Assembly (NCBI GenBank): GCA_964484145.1
Contig: CAZAED010000009.1
Location: 1-36,857 of the forward strand
Length of the DNA stretch: 36,857 nt
Origin: JAEUSF01 sp964484145
Lineage (GTDB): Bacteria; Patescibacteriota; Doudnabacteria; UBA920
Reading direction: 5' to 3'
Position 1 is the stretch's first letter. Each line of letters begins with the position of its first letter. The notes under the pieces are model-generated. The model ran no database searches. It was not told the origin of the DNA and saw nothing but the letters and a program-made list of their open reading frames with translations. The position numbers and the translations under genes were made by a program. Positions 19,524 to 28,635 of this stretch are shown piece after piece.

Positions 19524-20609
19524 TCACACTAATTCTTTTAAATCAGACTCGGAAAAACCTATTAATTCCGGTTCAATGTGGATATTAATTTGGAGTTTAT
19601 CGTAAATGGTTTTTTTAACCATTTTTGCCAAATTTAGAACATCTTTGGCTATAGCAAGGCCTGTTTTATTTATAATTACCAAAGGCTGATTTTTGTTAAT
19701 AGCCGCGCCGCCAAACTCTAAGTCTTTTATACCGCAAAGTTCAAATAAAAATGCTGTGGGAATTTTAATATATTTACCATCTGTGAATTTTTTACTATCA
19801 AGCCCGTTAAATTCTGCTTCTCCCCATAATTCCTTAACTTTATTTGCAATGCCCTCGTACCCGGTCTGGCCTGTAACATAATTTTTAAAAAACGAGCCGG
19901 CATTGCCCAAAACCGCCTCTGTAGGAAACGGAAATTTACCATCGCGAATGTCTATAACAGATTGGCGAATGGCTAAAAGAGTTGGATTGGGTGTGCCAGA
20001 AAACCTTACGGCTAAATCGCGATAATTTAAAATAGGACTTAGTTTTTTTGAAAGTTTAAAAACAATATTAAAAATTATGTAACGCCCTTTTTGTGTAGTG
20101 TTAAAAATACTACTTCGGTAGGCGAAACCACAATCGCTATTTTTAAGGCTGGTAATTTCGTGGGTTTTGGTATCAAAAACCGTTACAGACTCAATAACAT
20201 TTTTTGCTTCTTGTCCGTAAGCGCCAACGTTCTGAACAGCAATAGCACCGGTTGAGCCCGGAATATGCGACAAATTTTCTATCCCCCACCAGTTATTTTT
20301 AACCGCAAAAGCAACAACACTGTCCCAGTTTTCTCCGGACGCGACTTTAAGCGTTACTTCTTCGTCAGTTTCCGACACAACTTCAATCCCGCTATTAATA
20401 ATTCGCATAACAAGGCCGTTAAAACCGTTGTCCGATATTAAAACATTACTCCCGCCGCCCAAAATAAACACGGGCAAATTTTTTTCTTTTGCAAATTCAA
20501 AAGCCGTTAAAGCGTCGAACTGGTCTTTAACCTCACAAAAATATTTTGCCTTACCACCAATTTTAAATGTGGTAAAAGGAGCAAGTAATATATTTTCTTT
20601 AATTTGCAT
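19524..20609 (-). CDS. murB: UDP-N-acetylenolpyruvoylglucosamine reductase (MurB, type I)
   Basis: MurB uses NADPH and FAD to reduce UDP-GlcNAc-enolpyruvate to UDP-MurNAc in the cytoplasm. Visible are TTFKIGGKAKYF and LGGGSNVLISDNGFNGLVMRI for FAD binding, HIPGSTGAIAVQNVGAYGQE, YRSSIFN, the catalytic serine in GNAGSFFKN, and the late glutamate in HIEPELIGF. The 361-residue length and these segments fit type I enzymes. The stop is TGA. Its start overlaps the end of the unknown gene upstream by 1 bp, in a murG-murC-unknown-murB order. Confidence 0.95.
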   Translation of the reverse strand: MQIKENILLAPFTTFKIGGKAKYFCEVKDQFDALTAFEFAKEKNLPVFILGGGSNVLISDNGFNGLVMRIINSGIEVVSETDEEVTLKVASGENWDSVVAFAVKNNWWGIENLSHIPGSTGAIAVQNVGAYGQEAKNVIESVTVFDTKTHEITSLKNSDCGFAYRSSIFNTTQKGRYIIFNIVFKLSKKLSPILNYRDLAVRFSGTPNPTLLAIRQSVIDIRDGKFPFPTEAVLGNAGSFFKNYVTGQTGYEGIANKVKELWGEAEFNGLDSKKFTDGKYIKIPTAFLFELCGIKDLEFGGAAINKNQPLVIINKTGLAIAKDVLNLAKMVKKTIYDKLQINIHIEPELIGFSESDLKELV

Positions 20610-21055
20610 TAGCTTTTCAAATTTTGTAACTCTTTATATTTTTTATCAAGTTCTTCTATTACGTCGATGACTGTGGAATTATCTTTAAAATTCTCACTTT
20701 TAAGCTCCAATAGAGCCTTGAATAAATTAATTATTGTTTTATCTTCAACACTAAACGTCGATTTCTTTTTTTCTTTAAAAGCAACCAGCTTGCTGCCAAA
20801 GAATTTGTACAAAGAATCAAATGATGTATCAAGTTTAATTTGTCGATTTTTCGTATTTATGTCTAAGTAAGTTAAAGCGAGCAAAAGCATTTCTCTTCTT
20901 TGCTTTATGTTTTGCTCCATAGACTGTATAAAATCAACGTTTTCAAAAAATTGATCCCACTCATTTGCTTTATCTATTTCTTCCAGAGTCCTCTCAGCAG
21001 GAAAAGCTCTTTTGAATTCCTCATCGTCAAAATTTAATTAGCCTTTATTTTTCAT
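20609..21055 (-). pseudogene. Unknown gene between murC and murB with an in-frame TAA at codon 6
   Basis: An ATG at 21055, 5 nt after the murC stop, opens a frame that reads MKNKG, then TAA, then continues without stops for 142 codons to 20609. The first internal ATG is at 20920 and gives 103 residues (MEQNIKQRREMLL...). The 39 codons between look coding (DDEEFKRAFPAERTLEEIDKANEWDQF). So either the gene suffered a nonsense mutation, the start is non-canonical, or only the shorter protein is made. The product is a soluble, helical, Lys/Glu-rich protein with no recognised family. Operon position suggests a link to cell-wall synthesis. Confidence 0.6.
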
Positions 21056-21060
21056 AAACT

Positions 21061-22533
21061 CTAAATTTCATAGCTCAGTTTATTAAAATCCCCCACTGCC
21101 ATAACGACTATTACGTCCCCTTCCTTGGCTTCTTTTTTTAAAATTTCTAAGGCTTCTTGTTTGGTTTTAACTAGGCGCTTGCGGTTGTCAGGCAGGCCGA
21201 GGGCCTGCACTACATTGGTTGATGAAATTGTCGCTTCGGATACTTTTTCCCGCGCCGGATAGATTTCTGCTATTAAAACTTGGTCAGCAGCTTCAAAAGC
21301 TTTAACTAATTCTGGTAAGGTAGCTTTTGTTCTACTAAATGTATGCGGTTCGAAAACCGCCCAGAGTTTGCCTGGCTTGTCACCCGTAACCCGTAACCCG
21401 TCACTATTAAAGTACTTAAGACGGGCGGCTTCCAGGGTTTCCCGTACCGCGGTTGGGTGGTGCGCATAGTCGTCTATAATAGTCACTCCGTTTTTTACAC
21501 CAACAACTTCAAACCTACGCTTTACGCCTTGGTAAGTTAAAAGTTCAAGCGCAATTTGGTCGGGCTTAAAGCCCAAAGCCCGCAATGTTGCTACAACAGC
21601 CAAAGCATTGTAAACATTTAACTTGCCCGGCAACTGAATTTGGTAGTCTTCGGTTAAACCTAAGGCATTGGCACTAAGGTTTGCGGAAAATTTATTTATA
21701 ACTGAAAATTTGGTGTATTGACCGTACTGAATATTTTCTATTTTGTAATCTGCCTCATTTTCAATACCAAAGCTGGCGCTTGCAACGTTAGATTCATTAA
21801 CCAACTTTACTAGATTCGGGTCATCGGCATTATAAATTATTAAGCCGTCTGCCGGCATATCTAAAATAAGCTGCCTAAATTCTCTTTCTAGGTCTTCAAA
21901 ACTTTCAAACAAGTCCGGGTGGTCGTATTCAAGGTTGGTCAAAACTAAAATATCAGGCTTATAATAGTGAAATTTTGGTGCCGGGTCGTCGAACTGTTCT
22001 TTGTACTCGTCACCCTCAAATACAAAATAGTGCCCGTCGCCCAAGGAAAAGTTGGAGTGATAATTTTGCAAAACCGCGCCAGCCATAAAACTGCTGTCGT
22101 CAATATTTTTTAAAACATGACCCAAAAGTCCGGTGATGGTGGACTTGCCGTGAGTCCCCGTAACAACTACCCGCAAATTTTTCTTACTTAGTTCATACAA
22201 AAATTCTGCCAAGCCCGCTCTTGCTAAATTATTTTCTACAATATATTTCACTTCCGGGTTTTCCAAGCCCTCCCCGGCCGAAAGTATATACAAATCCGCC
22301 GGATTTTTTTTAATATTTTCTAAGTTATAACCTATTGTGTAGTCTATTTCATTTTCATCTAGCACGTCTTTTGCGGGCGAATACACGGCTTTAGAGTCCG
22401 TACCAAAAACCTCAAAGCCCGCAAGCTTAGCTAAATTTGCACAAGCAGACATGGCTATTCCGCCAATGCCTACAAAATATATCCGCGAACCACTTTTAGA
22501 TAAAATTTCACTTATATTTAATTCATTACTCAT
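21061..22533 (-). CDS. murC: UDP-N-acetylmuramate-L-alanine ligase
   Basis: MurC adds L-Ala to UDP-MurNAc with ATP. The 490-residue protein has the N-terminal Rossmann motif FVGIGGIAMSACA, the Mur ligase P-loop VTGTHGKSTITGLLG, NLEYDHPDLF, DDYAHHPTAVRETLEAAR and FEPHTFSRTK. Between the helix ending LEAARLKYF and the strand LWAVFEP there is an extra loop encoded by a GGGTTAC heptamer repeat (GLRVTGD), the same as in the M1 aminopeptidase. It lies 14 bp after murG and precedes the interrupted unknown gene. Confidence 0.96.
   Translation of the reverse strand: MSNELNISEILSKSGSRIYFVGIGGIAMSACANLAKLAGFEVFGTDSKAVYSPAKDVLDENEIDYTIGYNLENIKKNPADLYILSAGEGLENPEVKYIVENNLARAGLAEFLYELSKKNLRVVVTGTHGKSTITGLLGHVLKNIDDSSFMAGAVLQNYHSNFSLGDGHYFVFEGDEYKEQFDDPAPKFHYYKPDILVLTNLEYDHPDLFESFEDLEREFRQLILDMPADGLIIYNADDPNLVKLVNESNVASASFGIENEADYKIENIQYGQYTKFSVINKFSANLSANALGLTEDYQIQLPGKLNVYNALAVVATLRALGFKPDQIALELLTYQGVKRRFEVVGVKNGVTIIDDYAHHPTAVRETLEAARLKYFNSDGLRVTGDKPGKLWAVFEPHTFSRTKATLPELVKAFEAADQVLIAEIYPAREKVSEATISSTNVVQALGLPDNRKRLVKTKQEALEILKKEAKEGDVIVVMAVGDFNKLSYEI
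21376..21405. repeat. In-frame GLRVT-coding heptamer repeat, copy in murC
   Basis: It contains tandem copies of the heptamer CGTAACC (plus strand) and matches 12115-12144 at 25 of 30 positions, in the same frame. It falls in a surface loop not present in typical MurC. Confidence 0.7.
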
Positions 22534-22547
22534 AAATTTCTTGATTT

Positions 22548-23645
22548 CTATTTTACATTTACATTAATCTCTTTCATAATTATCTTTGCAATTTTTTCGT
22601 CGGAATTTTTTGGCATAATTTTGCCAATTTGGGAAGAAAGTGTTTTTTGGACATCTATATTAAACAGCAAATTTCTAATAACCTTAGTTAGCAAAGTGGG
22701 AGATAATTTCGGCTGCTCTATTACAATTGCGGCATTTAAACTGTGCAACAGCCAACCATTTAACTCCTGGTGGCTTTTAGGCATAGGTACAAGTACGGAG
22801 ACTTTTTTTAGGTTAGAGAGTTCGGTTAAGGTAGAAAGCCCGCAGCGGGAAAGTACAATATCGGCCGCCGCATATGCCTCACCCATATGGGCTGTAAATT
22901 CAAACGGTAAATAATTTTCGGTTTTCTGGGCTAAACTCTTATTTTTTCCTGAAACGTGGATTATTTGAATAAACTTACTTAGCTCCGGCAGAGCACTAAT
23001 TATAACCTTATTTAGGGCCTCTGAGCCAGTCCCTCCACCCATAACCAGCAGAGTGGGTAAATCTTTTTTAAGTCCAAAAAACTTTTCGCCGTCGGCTTTG
23101 GAAAAATTCGCTAAGTCTGAACGAAAAGGGTTTCCGGTCAAAACAACTTTGTCTTTAAGCTTTTTATAAAATAGGCCAATGCCATTTTCAAAATCGGTTA
23201 AAGATTTTTCAAAAGTTACAGTAATTTTATGAGCCGGAATTTGGCAAAGCTTATTTGCTAAGCTCGGAACTATATCCTGCTGGTGCAGAACAACAGGAAC
23301 TTTAGCAAAATAGGCGGCCCAAACTACCGGGACTTGTATAAAACTGCCGGCGCCAAAAACTACGTCCGGTTTAAAGGTTTTTATAATTTTTCTAGCCTGG
23401 TAAAACCCAACCGAGCTTAAAAAAGGGCTTAACAAATTTTGTAAGGAAAAATATCTTCTAAATTTTCCGGCCGAAACTGCCACAAACTCTAAACCCTCGG
23501 CTTTGGCCATTTGTTCTTCCGGCCCATTTTTTCCCCCAACAAATAAAAATTTAGCAGCCTTATGTTCTTTTTTTATGGCCTTTGCAACGGCTAAAAGTGG
23601 ACTAACACTTCCGCCACTGCCTCCGCCTGTTAATAATATTCGCAT
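22548..23645 (-). CDS. murG: UDP-GlcNAc:lipid I N-acetylglucosaminyltransferase MurG
   Basis: MurG converts lipid I to lipid II on the cytoplasmic face of the membrane. The 365-residue GT28 protein begins with ILLTGGGSGGSVSPLLAVA (the usual His after GG is Ser), has VVFGAGSFIQVPVVWAA, MGGGTGSEALN, and the acceptor/donor segment AADIVLSRCGLSTLTEL, where family members usually have SRAGAST. The substitution of the conserved GGTGGH His by Ser is unusual. It is first in the murG-murC-murB unit, and its ATG has no clear Shine-Dalgarno. MraY is 22 kb away in this window rather than adjacent. Confidence 0.93.
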   Translation of the reverse strand: MRILLTGGGSGGSVSPLLAVAKAIKKEHKAAKFLFVGGKNGPEEQMAKAEGLEFVAVSAGKFRRYFSLQNLLSPFLSSVGFYQARKIIKTFKPDVVFGAGSFIQVPVVWAAYFAKVPVVLHQQDIVPSLANKLCQIPAHKITVTFEKSLTDFENGIGLFYKKLKDKVVLTGNPFRSDLANFSKADGEKFFGLKKDLPTLLVMGGGTGSEALNKVIISALPELSKFIQIIHVSGKNKSLAQKTENYLPFEFTAHMGEAYAAADIVLSRCGLSTLTELSNLKKVSVLVPMPKSHQELNGWLLHSLNAAIVIEQPKLSPTLLTKVIRNLLFNIDVQKTLSSQIGKIMPKNSDEKIAKIIMKEINVNVK

Positions 23646-23697
23646 AAATTATTTAATTACATAAACATTTTAGCACGCAAACAGCAAAGCAAAAAGA

Positions 23698-24825
23698 TTA
23701 TTTATTTAAAATTTGTCTGTAAACTTCTAAAGTCTCCTTCGCTGTCTTCTCCCAGGAAAACATTTGTCCGCGTTTAAAACTTTTTTCAGCCAGAGTCTGG
23801 TAAAATTCTTTGTCGTTGGCCAGTAAATGCATTTTTTCCGCTATGTCGTCTACTTCCTCCGGGTTAAAATACACAGCTCCATTGTCATAAACTTCGTTAA
23901 AGACTTCGGTGTTTGAAACAGCTAATGGAAGGCCAAAATTCATAGCTTCCACGCCCGGAAGGCCAAAACCCTCGTGCATAGAGGCCGAAACAAAAGCATA
24001 AGCGCCTTTGTACAGTGCCGCAAGTTCATCTTCCTCTAACGAGCCGGTAAAAACTAAATGGTTTTTATTGGCAATGTCCATTGCGCTATGCTTAATAAGC
24101 GGATAGTGTGGGTCAACCTTTCCTGCAATTACCAAGTCCATATTCAGACCATACTTCTGAATGAACGCGTCAAACCCGCGAGTTAAATTTACAATATTTT
24201 TTTTACGCTCCAGTACCCCCACAAACAAAAAATATGGCTTGTTTAAATAATACTGTTTTTTTACTTTTTCCACCTTATCTTCTGGTATGTTTACATTTAA
24301 AGAAGATGCCTCGTAAATTACTTCTACTTTTCGGGGTAAGACTTGCAAATATTTTACAATATCTTTTTTTGAAGCTTCTGACACAGTAATAACAGCCCTG
24401 GCATTTTTTGCCGCTTGCTCAATAACTTTTTTGTAAGCTAAAAAATGAAAGTAACGGCTTTTTTTTGCACCACTAATTTTATGATGTACCATATCGTGAA
24501 TGGTTACCAAATAGGGTTTTTTGTACAAAATAGGCATATTAAAATTCGGAAAGTGCACTAAATCGCAATTTTCTTTGTTTAACAATCTTAAAAAGGTTGT
24601 CTGTTCAGAAAAAGAGTAATGCCTAGAAAATGACGACACGAGTTTTGCATTTGGGTGCGCCCGAAAAATATTTAAAATCTCCGCTGAAGTATAATTCTCT
24701 CTATAAAACAAACAGTACTCGTTTACTTTGTCTTGGTATAATATATTTTTAACAAGTTCAAAAACATAACGTCCTATGCCGCCATTTTCTGTTCCTATTA
24801 ATCTGCAATCTATACCTATTTTCAT
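23698..24825 (-). CDS. Glycosyltransferase family 4 (GT-B fold), third transferase of the polysaccharide cluster
   Basis: This 375-residue retaining glycosyltransferase should add a sugar from an NDP-sugar to a lipid-linked glycan in the cytoplasm. It starts with IGIDCRLIGTENGGIGRYVFEL. The C-terminal domain has FLFVGVLERKKNIVNLTRGF and the EX7E motif in HEGFGLPGVEAMNFGLPLAVSN. Donor and acceptor are not predictable. It is the last gene of a wbaP-GT-GT-GT run and ends 52 bp before the start of murG. Confidence 0.9.
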   Translation of the reverse strand: MKIGIDCRLIGTENGGIGRYVFELVKNILYQDKVNEYCLFYRENYTSAEILNIFRAHPNAKLVSSFSRHYSFSEQTTFLRLLNKENCDLVHFPNFNMPILYKKPYLVTIHDMVHHKISGAKKSRYFHFLAYKKVIEQAAKNARAVITVSEASKKDIVKYLQVLPRKVEVIYEASSLNVNIPEDKVEKVKKQYYLNKPYFLFVGVLERKKNIVNLTRGFDAFIQKYGLNMDLVIAGKVDPHYPLIKHSAMDIANKNHLVFTGSLEEDELAALYKGAYAFVSASMHEGFGLPGVEAMNFGLPLAVSNTEVFNEVYDNGAVYFNPEEVDDIAEKMHLLANDKEFYQTLAEKSFKRGQMFSWEKTAKETLEVYRQILNK

Positions 24826-24837
24826 TTAATCTAAAAA

Positions 24838-25962
24838 TTATTTTGCGAAGCTATTTAACGCGATTAAAATTTGCTCTGCGCTGTTTTCCCAAGAAAAATT
24901 TTCTACTCTTTTTGCGCCCTTCAAACTTAAATGTTCCCGCAAAGTATTGTTAGTTAAGATCTGATTTAAAGCTTGAGCTAAATCTTCTATATTATAAGGA
25001 TTAACCAGCAAAGCTGCGCCACCTGCTACTTCAGGCAAAGCCGTTACCGCACTTGCAATAACCGGGGTTTTTAGAGCCATTGCTTCTAATAGCTGCAAAC
25101 CAAAGCCTTCGTAAAAAGAAGGATATACTAATACTGATGCCATTTTTATTAAAGCTGGCTTCTCCGCCTCTGAAACATAATTAATATACAAAATCCTATT
25201 TCTTTTTTTGCTATTGCTTATTTGCTTAAAAATTTTTTTGTTTTTCCAACCGCTTTTACCCGCAATGACTAAAAAAGCTTTTGTGTCAAGCATTTCGTAA
25301 GCTTTTATTAAATTTTCTAAATTTTTTCTGGGTTCAATTGTATTTAAAAACAAAATAAATTCTCCCGGAATGCCGCGCCTGTTTCTTAACTCACGTAAAA
25401 TGCTTTGGTTAAGGTTTGGATCAAAATTTATTTTGTCTACACCATGGTATACCACGCGTATTTTGCTTTCAGGAACTTTAAAAAGTTTTATTAAGTCTTG
25501 TTTGGTGTATTCCGAAACTGCAAATATCAAATCCGCTCGCTGGAAAGCTTTTTTGTAATTTAAAAACCAGTGCCATAACCTTCTTTTTGCGTCGTAAAAT
25601 TCCGGAGCTACCACCGGAGAAAGGTCATGCACAGTTATTGCCAGCTTAGTATTTAGGCTTATATTAAACTGGTTTAAATTCGGCATAAAAAACCAGTCAG
25701 TTGCCCCGGTAAATTTTTCAATATTTTGCAATCCTAATTTAAATCCTAAATTAAGTATTTTATTTGGTACCCTGGTATGTACCATGCGCGAATTTAAATA
25801 ATGATAGTCCGTAGGAAGCTTGGCTTCGTAGGCATTATAAAAAAGCGTATACTGGTTTTTTTTGTCTAAAGAAAGCAAATTCTCCACAATATTCATTGTG
25901 TAGTTTTCTACGCCACTCACACTTCCGCTAGACAAGCTCCTTAAGTCTATTGCTATTTTCAT
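24838..25962 (-). CDS. Glycosyltransferase family 4 (GT-B fold), second transferase of the polysaccharide cluster
   Basis: This 374-residue GT4 enzyme is a paralogue of its downstream neighbour. Signatures are IAIDLRSLSSGSVSGVENYTMN, FILFLNTIEPRKNLENLIKAYEML, and the EX7E motif in YEGFGLQLLEAMALKTPVIAS followed by LPEVAGGAALLVNPYN. Its start overlaps the end of the upstream glycosyltransferase by 35 bp, the longest overlap in the cluster, so its translation is probably coupled. Substrates are unknown. Confidence 0.9.
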   Translation of the reverse strand: MKIAIDLRSLSSGSVSGVENYTMNIVENLLSLDKKNQYTLFYNAYEAKLPTDYHYLNSRMVHTRVPNKILNLGFKLGLQNIEKFTGATDWFFMPNLNQFNISLNTKLAITVHDLSPVVAPEFYDAKRRLWHWFLNYKKAFQRADLIFAVSEYTKQDLIKLFKVPESKIRVVYHGVDKINFDPNLNQSILRELRNRRGIPGEFILFLNTIEPRKNLENLIKAYEMLDTKAFLVIAGKSGWKNKKIFKQISNSKKRNRILYINYVSEAEKPALIKMASVLVYPSFYEGFGLQLLEAMALKTPVIASAVTALPEVAGGAALLVNPYNIEDLAQALNQILTNNTLREHLSLKGAKRVENFSWENSAEQILIALNSFAK

Positions 25963-27025
25963 TTGTTACAATATTTTCTAGAGAGTTTTTAAATATTTCC
26001 TTGCTAAATCTTGCAGACTGCTGTCTTAACGCAGTGTTAATATACTTGTGCGCTTTCCAGTTTAAAATAAGTTGCTTAATATTTTCCTTCTCGTAATTTT
26101 CAAACAACTCCCCCGTCAGCCCGGGCACAACTGTTTCAAGAGCACCACCCCGGGCATAAGCAAGTGTTGCCGTTCCACAGCCGGCCGCTTCTAGCGGCAT
26201 TAAGCCAAAGTCTTCCACCTGAGGGTAAATAAAGCCTAAAGCGCCGCTATATTCGTCCCTTAATTCTTCGTCTTTAACCGCTCCTAAAAACACAATATTC
26301 TGTTTTGCAATTTTTCTTAAATATTCTTCCTGCCTGCCAGTCCCAACCACATGCAGCGGCAGACCAAGCTCGTTAAATATTTCAACTATAAGTTCGTTAT
26401 TTTTATGCGGCTGTAAGCGCCCTGCAATTAAAAAATAATTAGATTTTTCTACAGTTTTATGCCAAAAATCAACATCTACACCCGGGTACACTACCGTAGA
26501 GTTGCGCTGATACACGGACTGTATACGTTTTTGGACTTCAGCTGAATTAGCAATAAACTCTGTAACTCGCTTTGATCCAGCCAGATCCCACTTGCGCATT
26601 TTATTAAGCAAATAGTTTACAAAAGGCCTTAATAAAAAAGGTACTTCTTGTTTTACGTAATTTTTATCTATCCACAAAAAACGAGGCGGGGTGTGGCAAT
26701 AACAAATATGCTTAGCGGTTTTTGGAACACGAATATTTTTTACAAAACCTGACGAAGAAGATATTACAACATCGAAGCCCCTAAAATCTAACTGGTCAAC
26801 AGCCCAAGGTATCCAGGGCAAAAGGTATTGAAATTTGCCCAAGGCTAAATACAATGTTTGAAGTGGCGAAGTGCGAATATCCCAAGTCTTATATTTTTCC
26901 TTAAACTTTGGGTCAAAAACCAAAGTAAAAATCGGAGCCTGTGGATACATCTCATGCAAAACATCGACAACTCTTTCCGCTCCCCCCATTTGAGTAAAAC
27001 TATCGTGCACAATTGCAATTTTCAT
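25928..27025 (-). CDS. Glycosyltransferase family 4 (WbaZ-like), first transferase of the polysaccharide cluster
   Basis: The protein starts MKIAIVHDSFTQMGGAERVVDVLHEMYPQAPIFTL, a pattern I associate with WbaZ-type mannosyl- or related transferases. Other features are YCHTPPRFLW, FLIAGRLQPHKNNELIVEIF, and the EX7E motif in EDFGLMPLEAAGCGTATLAY. I start at ATG 27025 instead of the in-frame TTG 27034, since the ATG begins the first beta strand. It follows wbaP and a perfect inverted repeat. The enzyme probably acts just after the initiating transferase. Confidence 0.88.
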   Translation of the reverse strand: MKIAIVHDSFTQMGGAERVVDVLHEMYPQAPIFTLVFDPKFKEKYKTWDIRTSPLQTLYLALGKFQYLLPWIPWAVDQLDFRGFDVVISSSSGFVKNIRVPKTAKHICYCHTPPRFLWIDKNYVKQEVPFLLRPFVNYLLNKMRKWDLAGSKRVTEFIANSAEVQKRIQSVYQRNSTVVYPGVDVDFWHKTVEKSNYFLIAGRLQPHKNNELIVEIFNELGLPLHVVGTGRQEEYLRKIAKQNIVFLGAVKDEELRDEYSGALGFIYPQVEDFGLMPLEAAGCGTATLAYARGGALETVVPGLTGELFENYEKENIKQLILNWKAHKYINTALRQQSARFSKEIFKNSLENIVTNENSNRLKELV

Positions 27026-27030
27026 AATAA

Positions 27031-27072
27031 GCAAGTAAGCTGGTAAGCAAATCAGCTTATCAGCTTACTTGC
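27031..27072. repeat. Inverted repeat between wbaP and the first glycosyltransferase gene
   Basis: GCAAGTAAGCTG (27031-27042) and CAGCTTACTTGC (27061-27072) are perfect 12-nt complements, and the loop contains further AGCTTA/GTAAGC words. There is no T-tract, so it may be a processing or translational element more than a terminator. Confidence 0.75.
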
Positions 27073-27091
27073 TGACATGCTGATTGGCTTT

Positions 27092-28543
27092 CTAATAATC
27101 TTCCCTAGCCCGGTTGCCAAACACCAAAAGCCAAAAACTTTTTGCTAAAATCTTTATGTCTAAACCCAAAGACCAATTTTCAATATAATAAGTATTAAGA
27201 CGTATTTCCTCTTCGAAAGGTAAGTCCGGAAAATTTACCTGTGCCATTTGAGACATACCAAAAATACCGGGCTTAATGCTAAACATTCTGCGGTAACGGT
27301 TTCTGTACCTTTCAACTTCGTCAAGCACATGAGCTCTTGGTCCCACCATACTCATATTGCCAACAAGCACATTCCAAAATTGCGGGATTTCGTCTAATTT
27401 GCTTCTTCTTAAGAAACGGCCGACCGGAGTTACACGCGGGTCGTGTTTTATTTTTAAAAACGGACCGTCTTTGCCACCACGGTCATTTTTTTGCCACAGC
27501 TCCTTTCTCACCTTTTCTGCTTGCATTCCGCCATAACCTTCACCCACGGAAAGATGTTGGTACATAGTTCTAAATTTATAAAACCTAAAGTCTTTACCCC
27601 GACCGCCTCGCATAGCCGAATAAATAACCTTACCTTTGCTGTCTAATTTTATGGCAATTGTTATAAGTAAAAAAAACGGACTAGTCAAAACCAAACAAAT
27701 TAACGAGGCCACAATATCTACGAGCCTTTTAGCCACTCTACCCCAGCCGTCTAGCGGAGTATTTTTTAAACCAATAACGGGAACACCCTGCAAGCTAGAA
27801 AGTTCTACAACGTTTCTCTGCGCTTCAAATAAATTCGGCACAAAACTAAACTGAAGTCCCTTGCTTCTGGCAAACTGCACTAACTCTAAATTCGCCTCGT
27901 CATCTAGCTCAGGGTTTGCTTGCAAGATTTCATCTATTTTGTTTTCTGAGTACAAAAGTTCAAGCGTGTTTAATATTTTACTATCATAATTAAGTTCCGA
28001 AACCACAGCGTAACCATGCTTTTTATTTTTATAAATTCGTTCAAGTATTGAAGTTTCTTTAGCTTCTCCGCGTATAACGGCTAATCTATGAAGTCCAATT
28101 CCCCTTTGAAAAAAATATTCTTGAAAAAGTTTAAGGGCTATTCGGCCAAAAAATAAAAAAACAATTCCCAAGCCCCAAGCAGCCAAAATAATAAAGCGCG
28201 AAGGAAAAATGTCTAAAAAGAAATTTTTATTGAAAAAGAAAAGTAAAATAATAATTAACAAACTTAAAGAAATGGCCGCAATAATTTTACCAAACTCCAC
28301 AGCAAGACTACGCGTACTTCTTAAGTTATAGAGCCCAAAAAGCGCTAAAATAATAAGTAAAAATGGAATAGTTTTAAGACTTAAAAGAAAAAAGTCGTGG
28401 AATTGCAAATTAAAAGCCAAGGGAATTTTTGCCACAACGCTAGGGTGTATGCGCAAATAAAAAGACGCTACTCCGGCCAGTAAAAGCATAGCGGCGTCCG
28501 TAGGAATTGCTACAATATTAAAGAGTAACTCGCTTCTTTTCAT
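27092..28543 (-). CDS. Polyprenyl-phosphate sugar-1-phosphate transferase (WbaP/WcaJ type)
   Basis: This enzyme would start surface polysaccharide synthesis by moving a sugar-1-phosphate to undecaprenyl phosphate. The 483-residue protein has four N-terminal membrane helices (between about residues 10 and 145), a central nucleotide-binding-like region, and the C-terminal catalytic domain: the membrane hairpin KRLVDIVASLICLVLTSPFFLL, then FRFYKFRTM, RFLRRSKLDEIPQFWNVLVGNMSMVGPR and KPGIFGMSQ. It heads the cluster with three GT4 genes and has its own promoter just downstream of the rnpB terminator. No flippase or polymerase is in view. Confidence 0.93.
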   Translation of the reverse strand: MKRSELLFNIVAIPTDAAMLLLAGVASFYLRIHPSVVAKIPLAFNLQFHDFFLLSLKTIPFLLIILALFGLYNLRSTRSLAVEFGKIIAAISLSLLIIILLFFFNKNFFLDIFPSRFIILAAWGLGIVFLFFGRIALKLFQEYFFQRGIGLHRLAVIRGEAKETSILERIYKNKKHGYAVVSELNYDSKILNTLELLYSENKIDEILQANPELDDEANLELVQFARSKGLQFSFVPNLFEAQRNVVELSSLQGVPVIGLKNTPLDGWGRVAKRLVDIVASLICLVLTSPFFLLITIAIKLDSKGKVIYSAMRGGRGKDFRFYKFRTMYQHLSVGEGYGGMQAEKVRKELWQKNDRGGKDGPFLKIKHDPRVTPVGRFLRRSKLDEIPQFWNVLVGNMSMVGPRAHVLDEVERYRNRYRRMFSIKPGIFGMSQMAQVNFPDLPFEEEIRLNTYYIENWSLGLDIKILAKSFWLLVFGNRAREDY

Positions 28544-28547
28544 AGAT

Positions 28548-28590
28548 CACAGATACACAAATAAAATGCAGATAACACAGATATTATTGC
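28548..28590. repeat. CACAGAT-word repeat, left side of rnpB
   Basis: This AT-rich stretch contains three CAGAT-type words (CACAGATACACA, GCAGATAA, CACAGAT). Its reverse complement resembles the stretch at 29050-29087 on the other side of rnpB, giving imperfect inverted flanks. Confidence 0.5.
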
Positions 28591-28605
28591 TAAAAGAACC
28601 CTTTA

Positions 28606-28635
28606 ATTATACCATTTTCATCTGGCATTTGCCAA
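28606..28635 (-). promoter_or_regulatory. Promoter of the polysaccharide cluster
   Basis: On the minus strand TTGGCA (28635-28630), an 18-nt spacer and TATAAT (28611-28606), with an upstream TG forming an extended -10, precede wbaP by about 60 nt. Confidence 0.65.
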
